A stretch of DNA of 64,000 nucleotides from Borrelia hispanica CRI. GTDB taxonomy: Bacteria; Spirochaetota; Spirochaetia; Borreliales; Borreliaceae. Positions 33,535 through 42,440 of the stretch are shown here, piece after piece; position 1 is the stretch's first letter, and every line of letters starts with the position of its first letter. Below the pieces are notes generated by a model that saw only the letters and a list, made by a program, of their open reading frames with translations, made no database searches and was not told the origin of the DNA. A program made the position numbers and the translations under genes. The stretch lies in contig NZ_AYOU01000163.1 in assembly GCF_000500065.1 (NCBI RefSeq), forward strand, positions 62,001 to 126,000. Reading direction: 5' to 3'.

Positions 33535-34398
33535 TTATAGTTTGTATTTGTTTTGAAATGAAAGTTTTTTTTCATTAGTAACACTCTCATCATCCTTTTC
33601 ATATATTATGGCCCAAGGTGTCTTTAAGAATTTGAAAGGAAGATTTAAACCAAAGAGTGATTCTGAATGTCCGATAAATAAGTAACTTTTCATAGCCATA
33701 GAAGAATAAAATTTTTTCAAGACTTTAATTTGTGATTTTTCGTCGAAATATATGAGTACATTTCTACAAAATATAACGTCTATATTAGAAAATCCACTTT
33801 CAAAATTTAAATTATGATAATCAAATCGTATGTGTTTTTTTATGTCATTTACTACCCTATAACCATCCATGTGAGATGTGATGTATTTTTTATACTCTGC
33901 TGGAATATGTTCACATTGTTGGCTAGAGTAATGTCCGTCTTTTGCTATCATTAACGATTTTAAACTTAGATCAGAAGCTATAATGATAAAGTCAAAATTT
34001 TCTGGAATATGGTACTTAAGAACAAATGCTAATGAGTATGGTTCTTCTCCCGTTGAACATCCTGCAGACCATATAACAATTCTATTTTTATTTCCTTTTG
34101 TTTTGATATTTATTAATTGTGGTATTATGAATTTTTCAAAAGTTTTAAAATGGGCTTCATTTCTGAAAAATCTTGTTAAGTTTGTAGTAACTAGATCTAA
34201 AAAATATTCTTTTTTAAATTTGTCTGAAATTATTAATTCGTATAGTTGTTGTGGTGTATTGATATTTTGAAGTTCATGTATTGCGTCGTTAATTCTACTT
34301 TTTAATACAATTTTATTTTTTTCATCAAAACGGATACCGCTATTATCATATATAAAATTACAGAATTTTGTTAAAAGTTCATCATTAATGTTTAGCAT
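33535..34398 (-). CDS. cheR: Chemotaxis receptor methyltransferase CheR
   Basis: SAM-dependent methylation of chemoreceptor glutamates; 287 residues, usual length. The N-terminal helical domain is about residues 1-85. The Rossmann domain has IVIWSAGCSTGEEPYSLAF (SAM loop), IIIASDLS, and VIFCRNVLIYFDEKSQ, all CheR signatures, then FIGHSESLFG near the C-terminus. First gene of the cheR-cheB-traB-adk group; the start is ATG 34398. No TPR extension is present. Confidence 0.95.
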   Translation of the reverse strand: MLNINDELLTKFCNFIYDNSGIRFDEKNKIVLKSRINDAIHELQNINTPQQLYELIISDKFKKEYFLDLVTTNLTRFFRNEAHFKTFEKFIIPQLINIKTKGNKNRIVIWSAGCSTGEEPYSLAFVLKYHIPENFDFIIIASDLSLKSLMIAKDGHYSSQQCEHIPAEYKKYITSHMDGYRVVNDIKKHIRFDYHNLNFESGFSNIDVIFCRNVLIYFDEKSQIKVLKKFYSSMAMKSYLFIGHSESLFGLNLPFKFLKTPWAIIYEKDDESVTNEKKLSFQNKYKL

Positions 34399-34544
34399 CT
34401 ATAAAGTCCAATTTTATGAATTTTCTTAATAATAGTATTACTTAACCATTGTAAATTTCTAGTGGGTTTATATATTTTTTTCAAAATAATTGTACAATTA
34501 GTATTAGTGAATTTACTTTAAATATTAGTTTAAGGGATAAATTT

Positions 34545-35564
34545 GTGAATAAGTATTTATTATTTTTTATCTTGATTTTAATGCTAGTAGCTTGTGCTAG
34601 CAAAAGGAGAAATTTAATGGAAGAGCATGGAATATTTGCGTTAATTGATACAAACAAAGGTACTATGAAAATTAAGCTTTATTATAAAATTGCTCCTTTG
34701 ACTGTAATGAATTTTATTGGTCTTAGTGAAGGTCTTATTGAAAATTCTGTTACAAATCAACCTTATTTTGATAATCTTATTTTTCATAGAGTTGTTGATG
34801 AGTTTGTTATTCAAACAGGTGATCCTACTGGTACTGGTACTGGAGGTCCTGGTTATATGTTTCCTGATGAATTTACTAAAGGTGTGAGTCATAATGAGGT
34901 AGGCGTTGTTTCTATGGCTAATGCAGGTCCTGATACTAATGGAAGTCAGTTTTTTATTACTCTTAAAGATAATCTTACATATCTTGATTTTAAGCATTCA
35001 ATTTTTGGCAAGGTGATTGAGGGAATGGATACAGCGAGGAGCATAAGTCGTGGAGATAAAATAGAGAGAGTAAGGATAATTCGTGTTGGAGATGATGCAA
35101 ATTCTTTTAAAGTTAATAATGAAGAATTTTTAAAATTAAAGAGTAGTTATGAAGCAAAAAAATTAAAAGAGTATGAGAAACATATGGCTTGGCAATTTGA
35201 AATAATTGATCGAGATTGCAAAGATTTTGAAAAAGATGAAAGTGGTATTTTATATAAGGTAATAAAACAGGGAAATGGTAAATGTGCTAAGAATGGTGAT
35301 ATTGTAAGAGTAGATTATGAGGGTTTTTTGTTAACTGGATTTAAATTTGATAGCTCTCTTGAGAGGGGTAATATAATGGAGTTTGAACTTGGTAGTGGGA
35401 GAGTGATTAAAGGTTGGGAGATAATGTTGTCAAATATGTGTGAAGGGGACGAGAGAGTTATAATAATTCCACCAAATCTTGCTTATGGAGATAGAGATTT
35501 TACCAGTATGATAAAAGCAAATTCTTTTTTAAAATTTAATATTATTTTAAGGAAAGTTAATTAA
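34545..35564 (+). CDS. Lipoprotein peptidyl-prolyl isomerase: cyclophilin fused to FKBP
   Basis: 339 residues; GTG 34545 start. The signal ends at lipobox LVAC (Cys17), so it is probably a lipoprotein. Residues 30-190 are a cyclophilin domain: IFHRVVDEFVIQTGDPTGTG, SMANAGPDTNGSQFFITL and YLDFKHSIFGKV. Residues 235-339 are an FKBP domain: GDIVRVDYEGFLLTGFKFDS and MEFELGSGRVIKGWE, ending NSFLKFNIIL. Active-site Arg, Gln and Phe of cyclophilin are kept; the usual Trp is Tyr. Two unrelated isomerase folds in one exported lipoprotein suggest an envelope folding factor. The next gene starts within its stop codon. Confidence 0.9.
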   Translation: MNKYLLFFILILMLVACASKRRNLMEEHGIFALIDTNKGTMKIKLYYKIAPLTVMNFIGLSEGLIENSVTNQPYFDNLIFHRVVDEFVIQTGDPTGTGTGGPGYMFPDEFTKGVSHNEVGVVSMANAGPDTNGSQFFITLKDNLTYLDFKHSIFGKVIEGMDTARSISRGDKIERVRIIRVGDDANSFKVNNEEFLKLKSSYEAKKLKEYEKHMAWQFEIIDRDCKDFEKDESGILYKVIKQGNGKCAKNGDIVRVDYEGFLLTGFKFDSSLERGNIMEFELGSGRVIKGWEIMLSNMCEGDERVIIIPPNLAYGDRDFTSMIKANSFLKFNIILRKVN

Positions 35565-36160
35565 TGTTCAATCAAGTTTTTTTTGATGAAAATATTAAAT
35601 ATGAATTTTATAGAAAATTTTTTCATATCTCGACTTTAGCATTTTTATTATTATATAAGGTGAATTTGTGGGTAGGTTTTGTTGCGAGCTTATTTTTTAT
35701 GGTTATTTACTTAATATTAGAATTATTAAGAGTCATGAAAAAAAAATTATTTTTTTTAGAAAATATATCAAAAATATTGGTGAAAACTAGAGAAGTACCT
35801 TTTTGTAAAATATATCTCTCTCCAATATTTTTAATAGTCAGTATGTTTTGTACTTATTTTTTTATAGCAAAACCTTTTAGTTATATTGGAATATTTTCTG
35901 CATGTATTGGAGATGGGCTTGCAAGTCTTTTTGGTAAGCTTATTCCATCTTTTAAACTTGTAAATAATAAAACGTTTGCAGGAAGCATTTCTGTTTTTAT
36001 TGTTGCTTTTATAGTGTGCTATTATTTTGTTCCCAATTTTGTCATGGCGTTAATTGTTGGCATAGGAGCTATGCTTGTTGAACTGTTTGATTTTGCAAAA
36101 TACGATAATTTGTTTTTGCCTGTAGGGGTTGCAACTTTATCTTTTTTGTTGCTAACTTGA
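35564..36160 (+). CDS. SEC59/dolichol-kinase-like membrane protein
   Basis: 198 residues and about six membrane segments. The ATG shares one base with the upstream stop, so translation is coupled to the isomerase gene. The motifs ACIGDGLASLFGKLIP and NNKTFAGSISVFIVAF, plus a late acidic Glu-Leu-Phe-Asp, match the family of CTP-dependent lipid kinases (dolichol kinase, phytol kinase, diacylglycerol kinase of the SEC59 type). Substrate unknown: Borrelia might use it on undecaprenol or diacylglycerol, but this is inference. N-terminal YEFYRKFFHIS is also typical of the family. Confidence 0.72.
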   Translation: MFNQVFFDENIKYEFYRKFFHISTLAFLLLYKVNLWVGFVASLFFMVIYLILELLRVMKKKLFFLENISKILVKTREVPFCKIYLSPIFLIVSMFCTYFFIAKPFSYIGIFSACIGDGLASLFGKLIPSFKLVNNKTFAGSISVFIVAFIVCYYFVPNFVMALIVGIGAMLVELFDFAKYDNLFLPVGVATLSFLLLT

Positions 36161-36177
36161 ATTTATTGATCTTGTTT

Positions 36178-36942
36178 TTATAGCCAATAAAAAAAGAGTT
36201 TGCCTGATTCTTGTAAGTATATTGGTACTCCTATTGAAATTGGTATAAATGCATAGGGTATTTCTATCAAATTTAAATAAGTTCCTAATACTATTAATGA
36301 TGTTGATACAAATAGTAGCGAATAACTTAAATTTTTTTTCCTTAAACATGCTACCAGAAAGTTCATTAATATTAGTATTAGGAATAAATAGATGTATAAC
36401 TTATTATTTTTAATTGGAGAGAAAAAGTCGTTTGTATGTTGATAAGCATTAATAGGTATTAAATAGCTATAAATCATTGAGAAAGTAAAAATTAAATAAA
36501 TGGTATAAGTTATTGATTTTATTTGAAAATCACATATGTATAGACTTAAAAAGAATAAATTTAGTAATGAAAATGTGACTATTAAGTGATAAAATTTCAT
36601 GAAAGAATATAGTTCTAGGCTCAATGTATTGCTTAAAAGGTAATATTTAAAAATTGTAATGGGTTCAATTATATAAAAACAAATAAAACAATAAAAAAAT
36701 ACGAATTGTATATTGTTTGTTCTCTTGTAATTTATATATGTCCAAATGGATCCTATGATGCCAATGTTAAATATAAAAAATTTGTTGACCAAAGCTAATG
36801 AATTTGTATTGTATATTTTACTAAGATAATTATAGAAGTTTATGCTGGTATTTAGGTAATAAATAAATATTGATATAACAATTATTCCTAGACTGACGGT
36901 CGTTAATAAAAAGAAATTTAATTTTGAAAATAATGTTTTCAT
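36178..36942 (-). CDS. Polytopic membrane protein of unknown function
   Basis: 254 residues, mostly hydrophobic, with about seven membrane segments (near 10-30, 50-65, 75-98, 115-135, 143-165, 180-200, 205-240). I recognise no family signature. The ATG overlaps the end of the upstream nuclease gene by 4 bp, and that gene overlaps its own upstream neighbour by 4 bp. So this is the last of three coupled genes. Its role should be read with the nuclease, but no function can be assigned from the sequence. Confidence 0.75.
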   Translation of the reverse strand: MKTLFSKLNFFLLTTVSLGIIVISIFIYYLNTSINFYNYLSKIYNTNSLALVNKFFIFNIGIIGSIWTYINYKRTNNIQFVFFYCFICFYIIEPITIFKYYLLSNTLSLELYSFMKFYHLIVTFSLLNLFFLSLYICDFQIKSITYTIYLIFTFSMIYSYLIPINAYQHTNDFFSPIKNNKLYIYLFLILILMNFLVACLRKKNLSYSLLFVSTSLIVLGTYLNLIEIPYAFIPISIGVPIYLQESGKLFFYWL

Positions 36943-37823
36943 TTAAGTTCCCAAGAAGATATATCTTTTTGCATTTTGATTATTTTTTTTATTTTAGCAT
37001 CAAGTTTTGCAAAAAAATCTATTTGTGTTTTCTTTTCAATTGAATTTACGTTCACAACGTAATTTTTTAAATCTGTATCTTTGGCTTTTTCATTTGGAAT
37101 AATAAAAGCCACAATTTCATAATTATTACTCTTGTTGTTTAAGGATAATACGATTTTATAAAAGTTTTTTGGAATTAAAATTTTGTTTTCCCCAATAAAT
37201 CCTTTGTTTTCCGTCAAGATTCCTGCGCTAATAATATAAATTTTGTCTTTTGAAATAGCCCATCTTCTAACTTTTTGTTCAAGTTTAGACCAAATTCCTG
37301 AGTTAAATGAACTGTTTTGTGGAGAAATGTTTGATAAAAAATAAGTTTCTATCATAGCCTCTTTAGAAAAAGACATATCAGCAGAACTAACAATATGTCC
37401 TCTATCATATCCGCTGTGTAAGTAATCACTTAATTTTGGTGCAATTCCTTTGATATCTGGATCTTCAAAAAATTTTTTACTTCGAGTGATTTTTTTTTCT
37501 TTAACTAAGATTAAAGCTAATTCAACCATTTCTCTTTTTAATTGGTAAGCTACCCATTCTGATTGTCTTGCCTGCTCAGCATATCCTAAGGAATAATATT
37601 TTTTGTGTAATACTTGGGTAGTAAGATATCCCTGTGGTAAGAGATGTTCTTCTTGTAGTTTTATTGGAATTTGAGGTCTATAAAGTCTATTTTTAATGTC
37701 TTCTAAACAATTTGAAGCTATTTCTTTTATTTTATTGACGATTTTTGGGTTTTGATGTAGGAATAAAAATCCTATTAAAATTGATATGTAGAGAATAATT
37801 AAGATTTTTGACTTTTTTTTCAT
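36939..37823 (-). CDS. Membrane-anchored DNA/RNA non-specific endonuclease
   Basis: 294 residues of the NUC1/Serratia-nuclease family, which cuts DNA and RNA with a single metal ion. A signal anchor lies at residues 5-22 (ILIILYISILIGFLFL). The catalytic motif reads GYDRGHIVSSADMSF (DRGH His), followed by NISPQNSSFNSGIW and KLEQKVRRW, which supply the metal-binding Asn. All key residues seem present. The nuclease would act outside the inner membrane. It overlaps both neighbours by 4 bp. A role in digesting external nucleic acid for purine or phosphate salvage is inference. Confidence 0.88.
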   Translation of the reverse strand: MKKKSKILIILYISILIGFLFLHQNPKIVNKIKEIASNCLEDIKNRLYRPQIPIKLQEEHLLPQGYLTTQVLHKKYYSLGYAEQARQSEWVAYQLKREMVELALILVKEKKITRSKKFFEDPDIKGIAPKLSDYLHSGYDRGHIVSSADMSFSKEAMIETYFLSNISPQNSSFNSGIWSKLEQKVRRWAISKDKIYIISAGILTENKGFIGENKILIPKNFYKIVLSLNNKSNNYEIVAFIIPNEKAKDTDLKNYVVNVNSIEKKTQIDFFAKLDAKIKKIIKMQKDISSWELK

Positions 37824-38500
37824 TGATTTTTTCCTTTTTTATTTTTTAGATTATATCTAATACCAAAGTTAAATGAAACATGAAAAGTGTCAAGGAATAG
37901 ACATTCAACTTTTGAGTATATATTAAGGTAAGAAATAGATTCTTTTGTAGAAAATTCAAAAAATATATATGGTTCTATTACATAAGGTATTTTATTATAA
38001 AACCTAAAATTTCCTATTAAATTTGTTGATAGGTAAAATCGTCCTCCGACACCCATACTAGTAGATAAGTATTTTAGTTTTTGAAAGAAATTAATGATAT
38101 TCCAATTTATTCCTATACCAATATAAGTACTTGAGAATTGGATTTTTTTAGATACATTGTAATCTTCAATCATTAAAATCATACAAACAGCCATAAAATC
38201 AAGATTATTTGTGGCGAATGTATAATAGGGTCTAAATATTATGTGATTGTTTTCTGCATTGAGAAAGAATCCTGTTCCAAGTCCTATACCTGTTGCATAG
38301 ATAAAACCTCTGTTTATTGAGAATATACTATTTTTATTTTTTTCTGCTTTTTCTTTTAAAGGTAAATTTTTTTTATTGATTTCATCTTTTTTTTGTGTTT
38401 TTTCATTTAAAGTTTTATTTTCTTTATTTTTTATCTCATTATTTAATGAATATAAGTTAATACATGATAATAATAAGCAATAGTAGATTATTTTTTTCAT
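37820..38500 (-). CDS. Exported protein, possibly a small beta-barrel
   Basis: 226 residues. N-terminal signal MKKIIYYCLLLSCINLYS; LLSC could be a lipobox (Cys13) or simply part of an ordinary signal peptide. A Lys/Glu/Asn-rich linker (residues 20-60) follows. Then come alternating strands such as GFIYATGIGLGTGFFL, IIFRPYYTFAT and SFNFGIRYNL, which look like transmembrane beta-strands. First gene of the nuclease unit, overlapping it by 4 bp. I recognise no family. Outer-membrane location is inference. Confidence 0.7.
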   Translation of the reverse strand: MKKIIYYCLLLSCINLYSLNNEIKNKENKTLNEKTQKKDEINKKNLPLKEKAEKNKNSIFSINRGFIYATGIGLGTGFFLNAENNHIIFRPYYTFATNNLDFMAVCMILMIEDYNVSKKIQFSSTYIGIGINWNIINFFQKLKYLSTSMGVGGRFYLSTNLIGNFRFYNKIPYVIEPYIFFEFSTKESISYLNIYSKVECLFLDTFHVSFNFGIRYNLKNKKGKNQ

Positions 38501-38624
38501 AATTAAATTAGTTTAAATAATATACAATTATTTACAAATAAAGAAGTGTTAGTAATATGGGGAATACAAATTTAATCTTTGTACTGTGATAAAATTAATT
38601 CAAGTACTTAGGAGGTTTAAGGTT

Positions 38625-40493
38625 ATGTTTTTGGATTTTTTAAAAAAGGAGCTTATTTTTGTATCGTCCACAATATGTTCTAAAGATGAAGCACTTAATT
38701 TTTTAGTGGAAGAAGTAAGTAAGAAAGGTTATACAAATGATAAATCAGTATTTATGCAAGGATTGCTTGATAGAGAAAATATTGGTGATACATCTTGGGA
38801 AAATGGGGTTGCTGTTCCTCATTTTATAGGAGATGTTGTTAGTGTCAGTTTTATTTCATTGCTTTATATAAAAGGTAATGGTATAAAGTGGTCTGATGAT
38901 AATCCTCCTGTTAATTTAATATTTTTAATTTGTATGTCAAAGGAACAACATGGTACTGGGCATATTAAGTCAATAGCTTTTATAGCCAGATTATTTGAAA
39001 ATGATGATTTTAAAAATTTTTTAAAAAATGGAAATAATTCTGATGAAATTTATTCTTATATAAAAAATGTTGAAAATAATTATTTAGAGAGTGATTTTAG
39101 TATTTCTAGGACAGAGAGTATACTGGCTGTATGTGCTTGTCCTGTAGGAATTGCACATACATATATTGCTGCTAAAAAGCTTGAAGTTGAAGCTAAAAGA
39201 CAGGGATATAGCATTAAAATTGAGACTCAGGGTTCTATTGGTATTGATAATCCTTTAAGAAAAGAGGATATTGAGGCTGCTGATGTTGTAATACTTGCAG
39301 TAGATAAAGATGTTGATGAGTTAAGATTTGATGGAAAGCGAGTTTATAAGATTTCGACTGCAAGGGCTATTAACGATGTAGAGAATGTTATTAAAGAAGC
39401 ATTTAGTGCCCCAGTTTTAACATTTAAAGGTATGAATACTTTAAATGTTAATTCTAATAATAGTAAATCTGGCTTTTATAAATATTTAATGAGTGGCGTT
39501 TCTCCTATGGTGCCAATTGTAGCTAGTGGTGGTATTTTAATAGCCTTTGGCATATCTCTTGCAGGGGTTGGTTCTGGTGGGCCAAATTTTGAGCAATATC
39601 CTTTTTATAAGACAATTACAGATATTGGTGGTGTGGCTTTTAGTATGATGTTGCCAGTACTTGCGGGATTTATTGCAATGTCGATTGCTGATAAGCCAGG
39701 TCTTGCGCCAGGTCTTGTGGGAGGAGTTCTTGCCAGAGACGTTAAAGCAGGATTTTTAGGAGCCATACTCGTAGGGTTTATGGCAGGTTTTATTGCAAGA
39801 TGGCTAGCAAGAAGACAAATACCTGAATGGCTTAGGCCTATAATGCCTATATTTGTAATTCCTTTAATAAGTACTGTTATTATTGGATTTTTTATGATTT
39901 ATGGAGGTGTTTATATTGCCCAATTTATGGGACTTCTTGAAAATGGTCTTAAGGAACTTCAAAGTAATTCAGATGCTCATGGTATTATAGGAAAGTTGTT
40001 ACTTGGGGCAGTACTTGGTGCTATGGTATCAATTGATATGGGAGGACCTTTTAATAAAGTTGCATTTCTTTTTGGTGTTGGTATGATTCCTAGTGTGCCA
40101 CAAATAATGGGTATGGTTGCATCAGCTATTCCTGTTGCTCCTATGGCTATGGGACTTGCTACTTTGATTATGCCAAAATTATTTGAAGAGGAAGAGAGAG
40201 AGTCGGGGAAAATATCATTTTTGATTTCTTTTATTGGTATTAGTGAAGGTGCTATTCCTTTTGCTGCCAGTGATCCTGCAAGAGTGTTGCCTTCGATAGT
40301 GCTTGGGGGTGCTGTTTCAAGCATTATTGCAGCATTTTGGGGGGTTGCAGATCATGCTCCGCATGGGGGTCCAATAGTTTTACCTGTTGTTGATCATAAA
40401 TTTGGATTTCTTATTGCAATAGCTGTTGGTGTTGCGGTGGCAACAAGTGTGGTTATTTTTTTGAAATCTTTAAAGGTTAAGGTATCTAAATGA
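38625..40493 (+). CDS. fruA: PTS fructose-type transporter, EIIABC
   Basis: Takes up and phosphorylates fructose or a related sugar; 622 residues from ATG 38625, which has AGGAGG at 38610-38615. A GTG at 38586 upstream of that site is not the start. Domain order is A-B-C. EIIA (residues 1-150) has phospho-His in NGVAVPHFIG. EIIB has phospho-Cys in VCACPVGIAHTYIAAKKLE. EIIC (from about 290) has some ten membrane segments and GISEGAIPFAASDP. The stop overlaps manA by 4 bp, so sugar entry and isomerisation are coupled. Confidence 0.94.
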   Translation: MFLDFLKKELIFVSSTICSKDEALNFLVEEVSKKGYTNDKSVFMQGLLDRENIGDTSWENGVAVPHFIGDVVSVSFISLLYIKGNGIKWSDDNPPVNLIFLICMSKEQHGTGHIKSIAFIARLFENDDFKNFLKNGNNSDEIYSYIKNVENNYLESDFSISRTESILAVCACPVGIAHTYIAAKKLEVEAKRQGYSIKIETQGSIGIDNPLRKEDIEAADVVILAVDKDVDELRFDGKRVYKISTARAINDVENVIKEAFSAPVLTFKGMNTLNVNSNNSKSGFYKYLMSGVSPMVPIVASGGILIAFGISLAGVGSGGPNFEQYPFYKTITDIGGVAFSMMLPVLAGFIAMSIADKPGLAPGLVGGVLARDVKAGFLGAILVGFMAGFIARWLARRQIPEWLRPIMPIFVIPLISTVIIGFFMIYGGVYIAQFMGLLENGLKELQSNSDAHGIIGKLLLGAVLGAMVSIDMGGPFNKVAFLFGVGMIPSVPQIMGMVASAIPVAPMAMGLATLIMPKLFEEEERESGKISFLISFIGISEGAIPFAASDPARVLPSIVLGGAVSSIIAAFWGVADHAPHGGPIVLPVVDHKFGFLIAIAVGVAVATSVVIFLKSLKVKVSK

Positions 40494-41611
40494 GTATTGA
40501 TAATATATTTTTGATGAAAAATGAGATTAAGGAGTATGATTGGGGTGGATCTAGTTTCATCCCTTCCCTTTTGGGACAAAAAGAAGATGGTTTACCAAAA
40601 GCTGAAATGTGGCTTGGTGCACATAAAACATTTTCTAGTAAAATATTAGTTGATGGTCAATATGTTTCTCTTTTTGATTTTTTAAAAAGACATAAAGAGC
40701 TCTTAGGTTTTGGGAGTGAATTGTCATTTTTATTTAAAATTCTCTCAGTTTATAAACCTTTGTCAATTCAAATACATCCTTCAAAAGATATTGCTTTAAA
40801 AGGCTTTGCACTTGAAAATAATAAAAAAATAATTATTGATGATTCTAAGAGAATTTATAAGGATGAAAATCCTAAAGTAGAACTTGTTTATGCTTTGAGT
40901 GATTTTTATGCTCTTAAAGGTTTTTTGTCACTTGATGACATTAACCATATTTACAGAAGTTTAGGATTGGATTTTAATTTTATGACGCATGAATCGTTTG
41001 TAAAAACCTTATTTGATTTACACGAATTTGAGATTGAAAATATTATTGATAAAGTGTTAGGTAATTTAAATTTTATAGACGAATTTAGAGCTTTTTGGTT
41101 TAATGAAATTTATAAAATTTATGGTATGGATATTGGTCTTTTGGTATTTTTGGGAATGTATATTTTTAAATTAAAAACAGGTGAAGTTATTTATACTGAA
41201 AGTCGAGAAGTGCATGCTTATCTTAAAGGTGAATGCATTGAACTTATGACTAATTCTGATAATGTCATTAGAGCAGGTTTTACAACTAAACATATTGACA
41301 AAGATGAAATGTTGAAGGTTGGGAAATTTGAAGAAGGAGTTTTTTCATTGTTAAAGAGTGAAAATATTGATGGTTGTGATATATTTAAGTTGCCAGGTAC
41401 CAATTTAAGTTTATTTCACAAATGTATAAATGGAGATAGCTACTTTGAAAGGGTTGGTGTTATGATATTGTTAGTTATAAAAGGAGAAGTTCAGCTTAAT
41501 AATAGAATTTCTCTTAAGATGGGAGAGAGTGTGTTTATAGGGAATTGTGATTGTAATAAGGAATTGTCAATTTATGGTAATGGAGAAATCTTTATTGCGC
41601 TTTCTTTGTAG
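40490..41611 (+). CDS. manA: Mannose-6-phosphate isomerase, class I
   Basis: Zinc enzyme converting mannose-6-phosphate and fructose-6-phosphate; 373 residues. Zinc-ligand motifs are SIQIHPSKDIALKGF (Gln, His) and DENPKVELVYALSDF (Glu), with a later His in SREVHAYLKGECIELM. RAGFTTKHID is the active-site Arg segment. The ATG overlaps the PTS stop (ATGA). With the PTS upstream it would feed mannose-type sugars into glycolysis, which suggests that the PTS may also carry mannose; that is inference. Confidence 0.94.
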   Translation: MSIDNIFLMKNEIKEYDWGGSSFIPSLLGQKEDGLPKAEMWLGAHKTFSSKILVDGQYVSLFDFLKRHKELLGFGSELSFLFKILSVYKPLSIQIHPSKDIALKGFALENNKKIIIDDSKRIYKDENPKVELVYALSDFYALKGFLSLDDINHIYRSLGLDFNFMTHESFVKTLFDLHEFEIENIIDKVLGNLNFIDEFRAFWFNEIYKIYGMDIGLLVFLGMYIFKLKTGEVIYTESREVHAYLKGECIELMTNSDNVIRAGFTTKHIDKDEMLKVGKFEEGVFSLLKSENIDGCDIFKLPGTNLSLFHKCINGDSYFERVGVMILLVIKGEVQLNNRISLKMGESVFIGNCDCNKELSIYGNGEIFIALSL

Positions 41612-41655
41612 TTAAGGAATTGATTTTTTAATTTTAAGAAAAGATATTTAATAAT

Positions 41656-42417
41656 TTATATAAGCATTTTAATAAATCCAATTGCAAAAAATTTAAATCT
41701 CATGCCTTCAAATACTATTTTTGGTTCTGTTAAAAATATTGTTGGGCCAAGTGTGGGGTAAATTTTAAATCCTAATGATAAATTTTTGATGATTTTATAT
41801 TCTATTGATAAAGGTAGTCTAGTTACTATTGCTATTCTGTCATAAGGGGATGGTTTTTTAGAACTAGGAGAAGTTAAATTTGCTTGAGACCAGTCTACTC
41901 CAATGCCAAATCCCCCTCCTATTATTAGAGATTTTCCTATTAGTTGTCTGAAAATTAAATCAATGGCAATTAAATTATAGGGTTTAAAGTTTATTGTATT
42001 GAAGTATAAAAAGCTACCATATCCAAAATCTATGTCTACGTATGGCACTGAGATCAATAGGTTTATAAGAGGATTTCCGGTTCCTGTTCCTGCTGCAAAT
42101 GAGTAAGCATTTTTATATTTTTTATTATTGTTTGCAGTATGATGTGGTTTAGGTTTTTCAGGTTCTATTTTAGGTTTTTCAGGTTCTATTTTAGGTTTTT
42201 CAGGTTCTATTTTAGGTTTTTCAGGTTCTATTTTGGGTTTTTCAGGTTCTATTTTGGGTTTTTTAGGGACAACAGGTTTGTCATTTGTAGTGCATATAGT
42301 TCCATCCTTTTTTTGTTTACATTCTATAAAATACATACTATTGGATTGCGAAAAGGCAGGATTGTATAGGTTGAATATTAACAATAATGTAAGTATTTTT
42401 TTTGTATTTTTTCCCAT
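41656..42417 (-). CDS. Exported protein with Pro/Glu/Lys repeat stalk (BB0406-like)
   Basis: 253 residues. Signal peptide ends NLYNPAFSQ. Residues about 50-90 are five copies of the heptad KIEPEKP, an extended, rigid, charged stalk. From about 100 on there is a domain shared with the next gene: GTGTGNPLINLLISVPYVDI, FGYGSF, IIGGGFGIGVDWS, ending AIGFIKMLI. This pair matches by position the Borrelia BB0405/BB0406 outer-membrane proteins, the latter reported to bind host matrix. The repeat is not in the paralogue. Surface exposure is inferred. Confidence 0.8.
   Translation of the reverse strand: MGKNTKKILTLLLIFNLYNPAFSQSNSMYFIECKQKKDGTICTTNDKPVVPKKPKIEPEKPKIEPEKPKIEPEKPKIEPEKPKIEPEKPKPHHTANNNKKYKNAYSFAAGTGTGNPLINLLISVPYVDIDFGYGSFLYFNTINFKPYNLIAIDLIFRQLIGKSLIIGGGFGIGVDWSQANLTSPSSKKPSPYDRIAIVTRLPLSIEYKIIKNLSLGFKIYPTLGPTIFLTEPKIVFEGMRFKFFAIGFIKMLI
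42152..42256 (-). repeat. 21-bp tandem repeat encoding KIEPEKP
   Basis: Five full 21-bp units (42152-42256) plus a partial sixth, read on the plus strand as GGTTTTTCAGGTTCTATTTTA; units differ only in an A/G at the end. The near identity suggests recent expansion. In-frame gain or loss of units would lengthen or shorten the stalk. Confidence 0.9.
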
Positions 42418-42440
42418 GAATGTTCCTTTGTACAGTTGTT

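Noticed and set aside
42139-42369. Plus-strand frame with FRFYF repeats
   Set aside because: It is the antisense of the KIEPEKP repeat, not an independent gene.
41656-42417. CRISPR-like array from the 21-bp repeats
   Set aside because: Units are contiguous with no spacers and lie in frame within a coding region.
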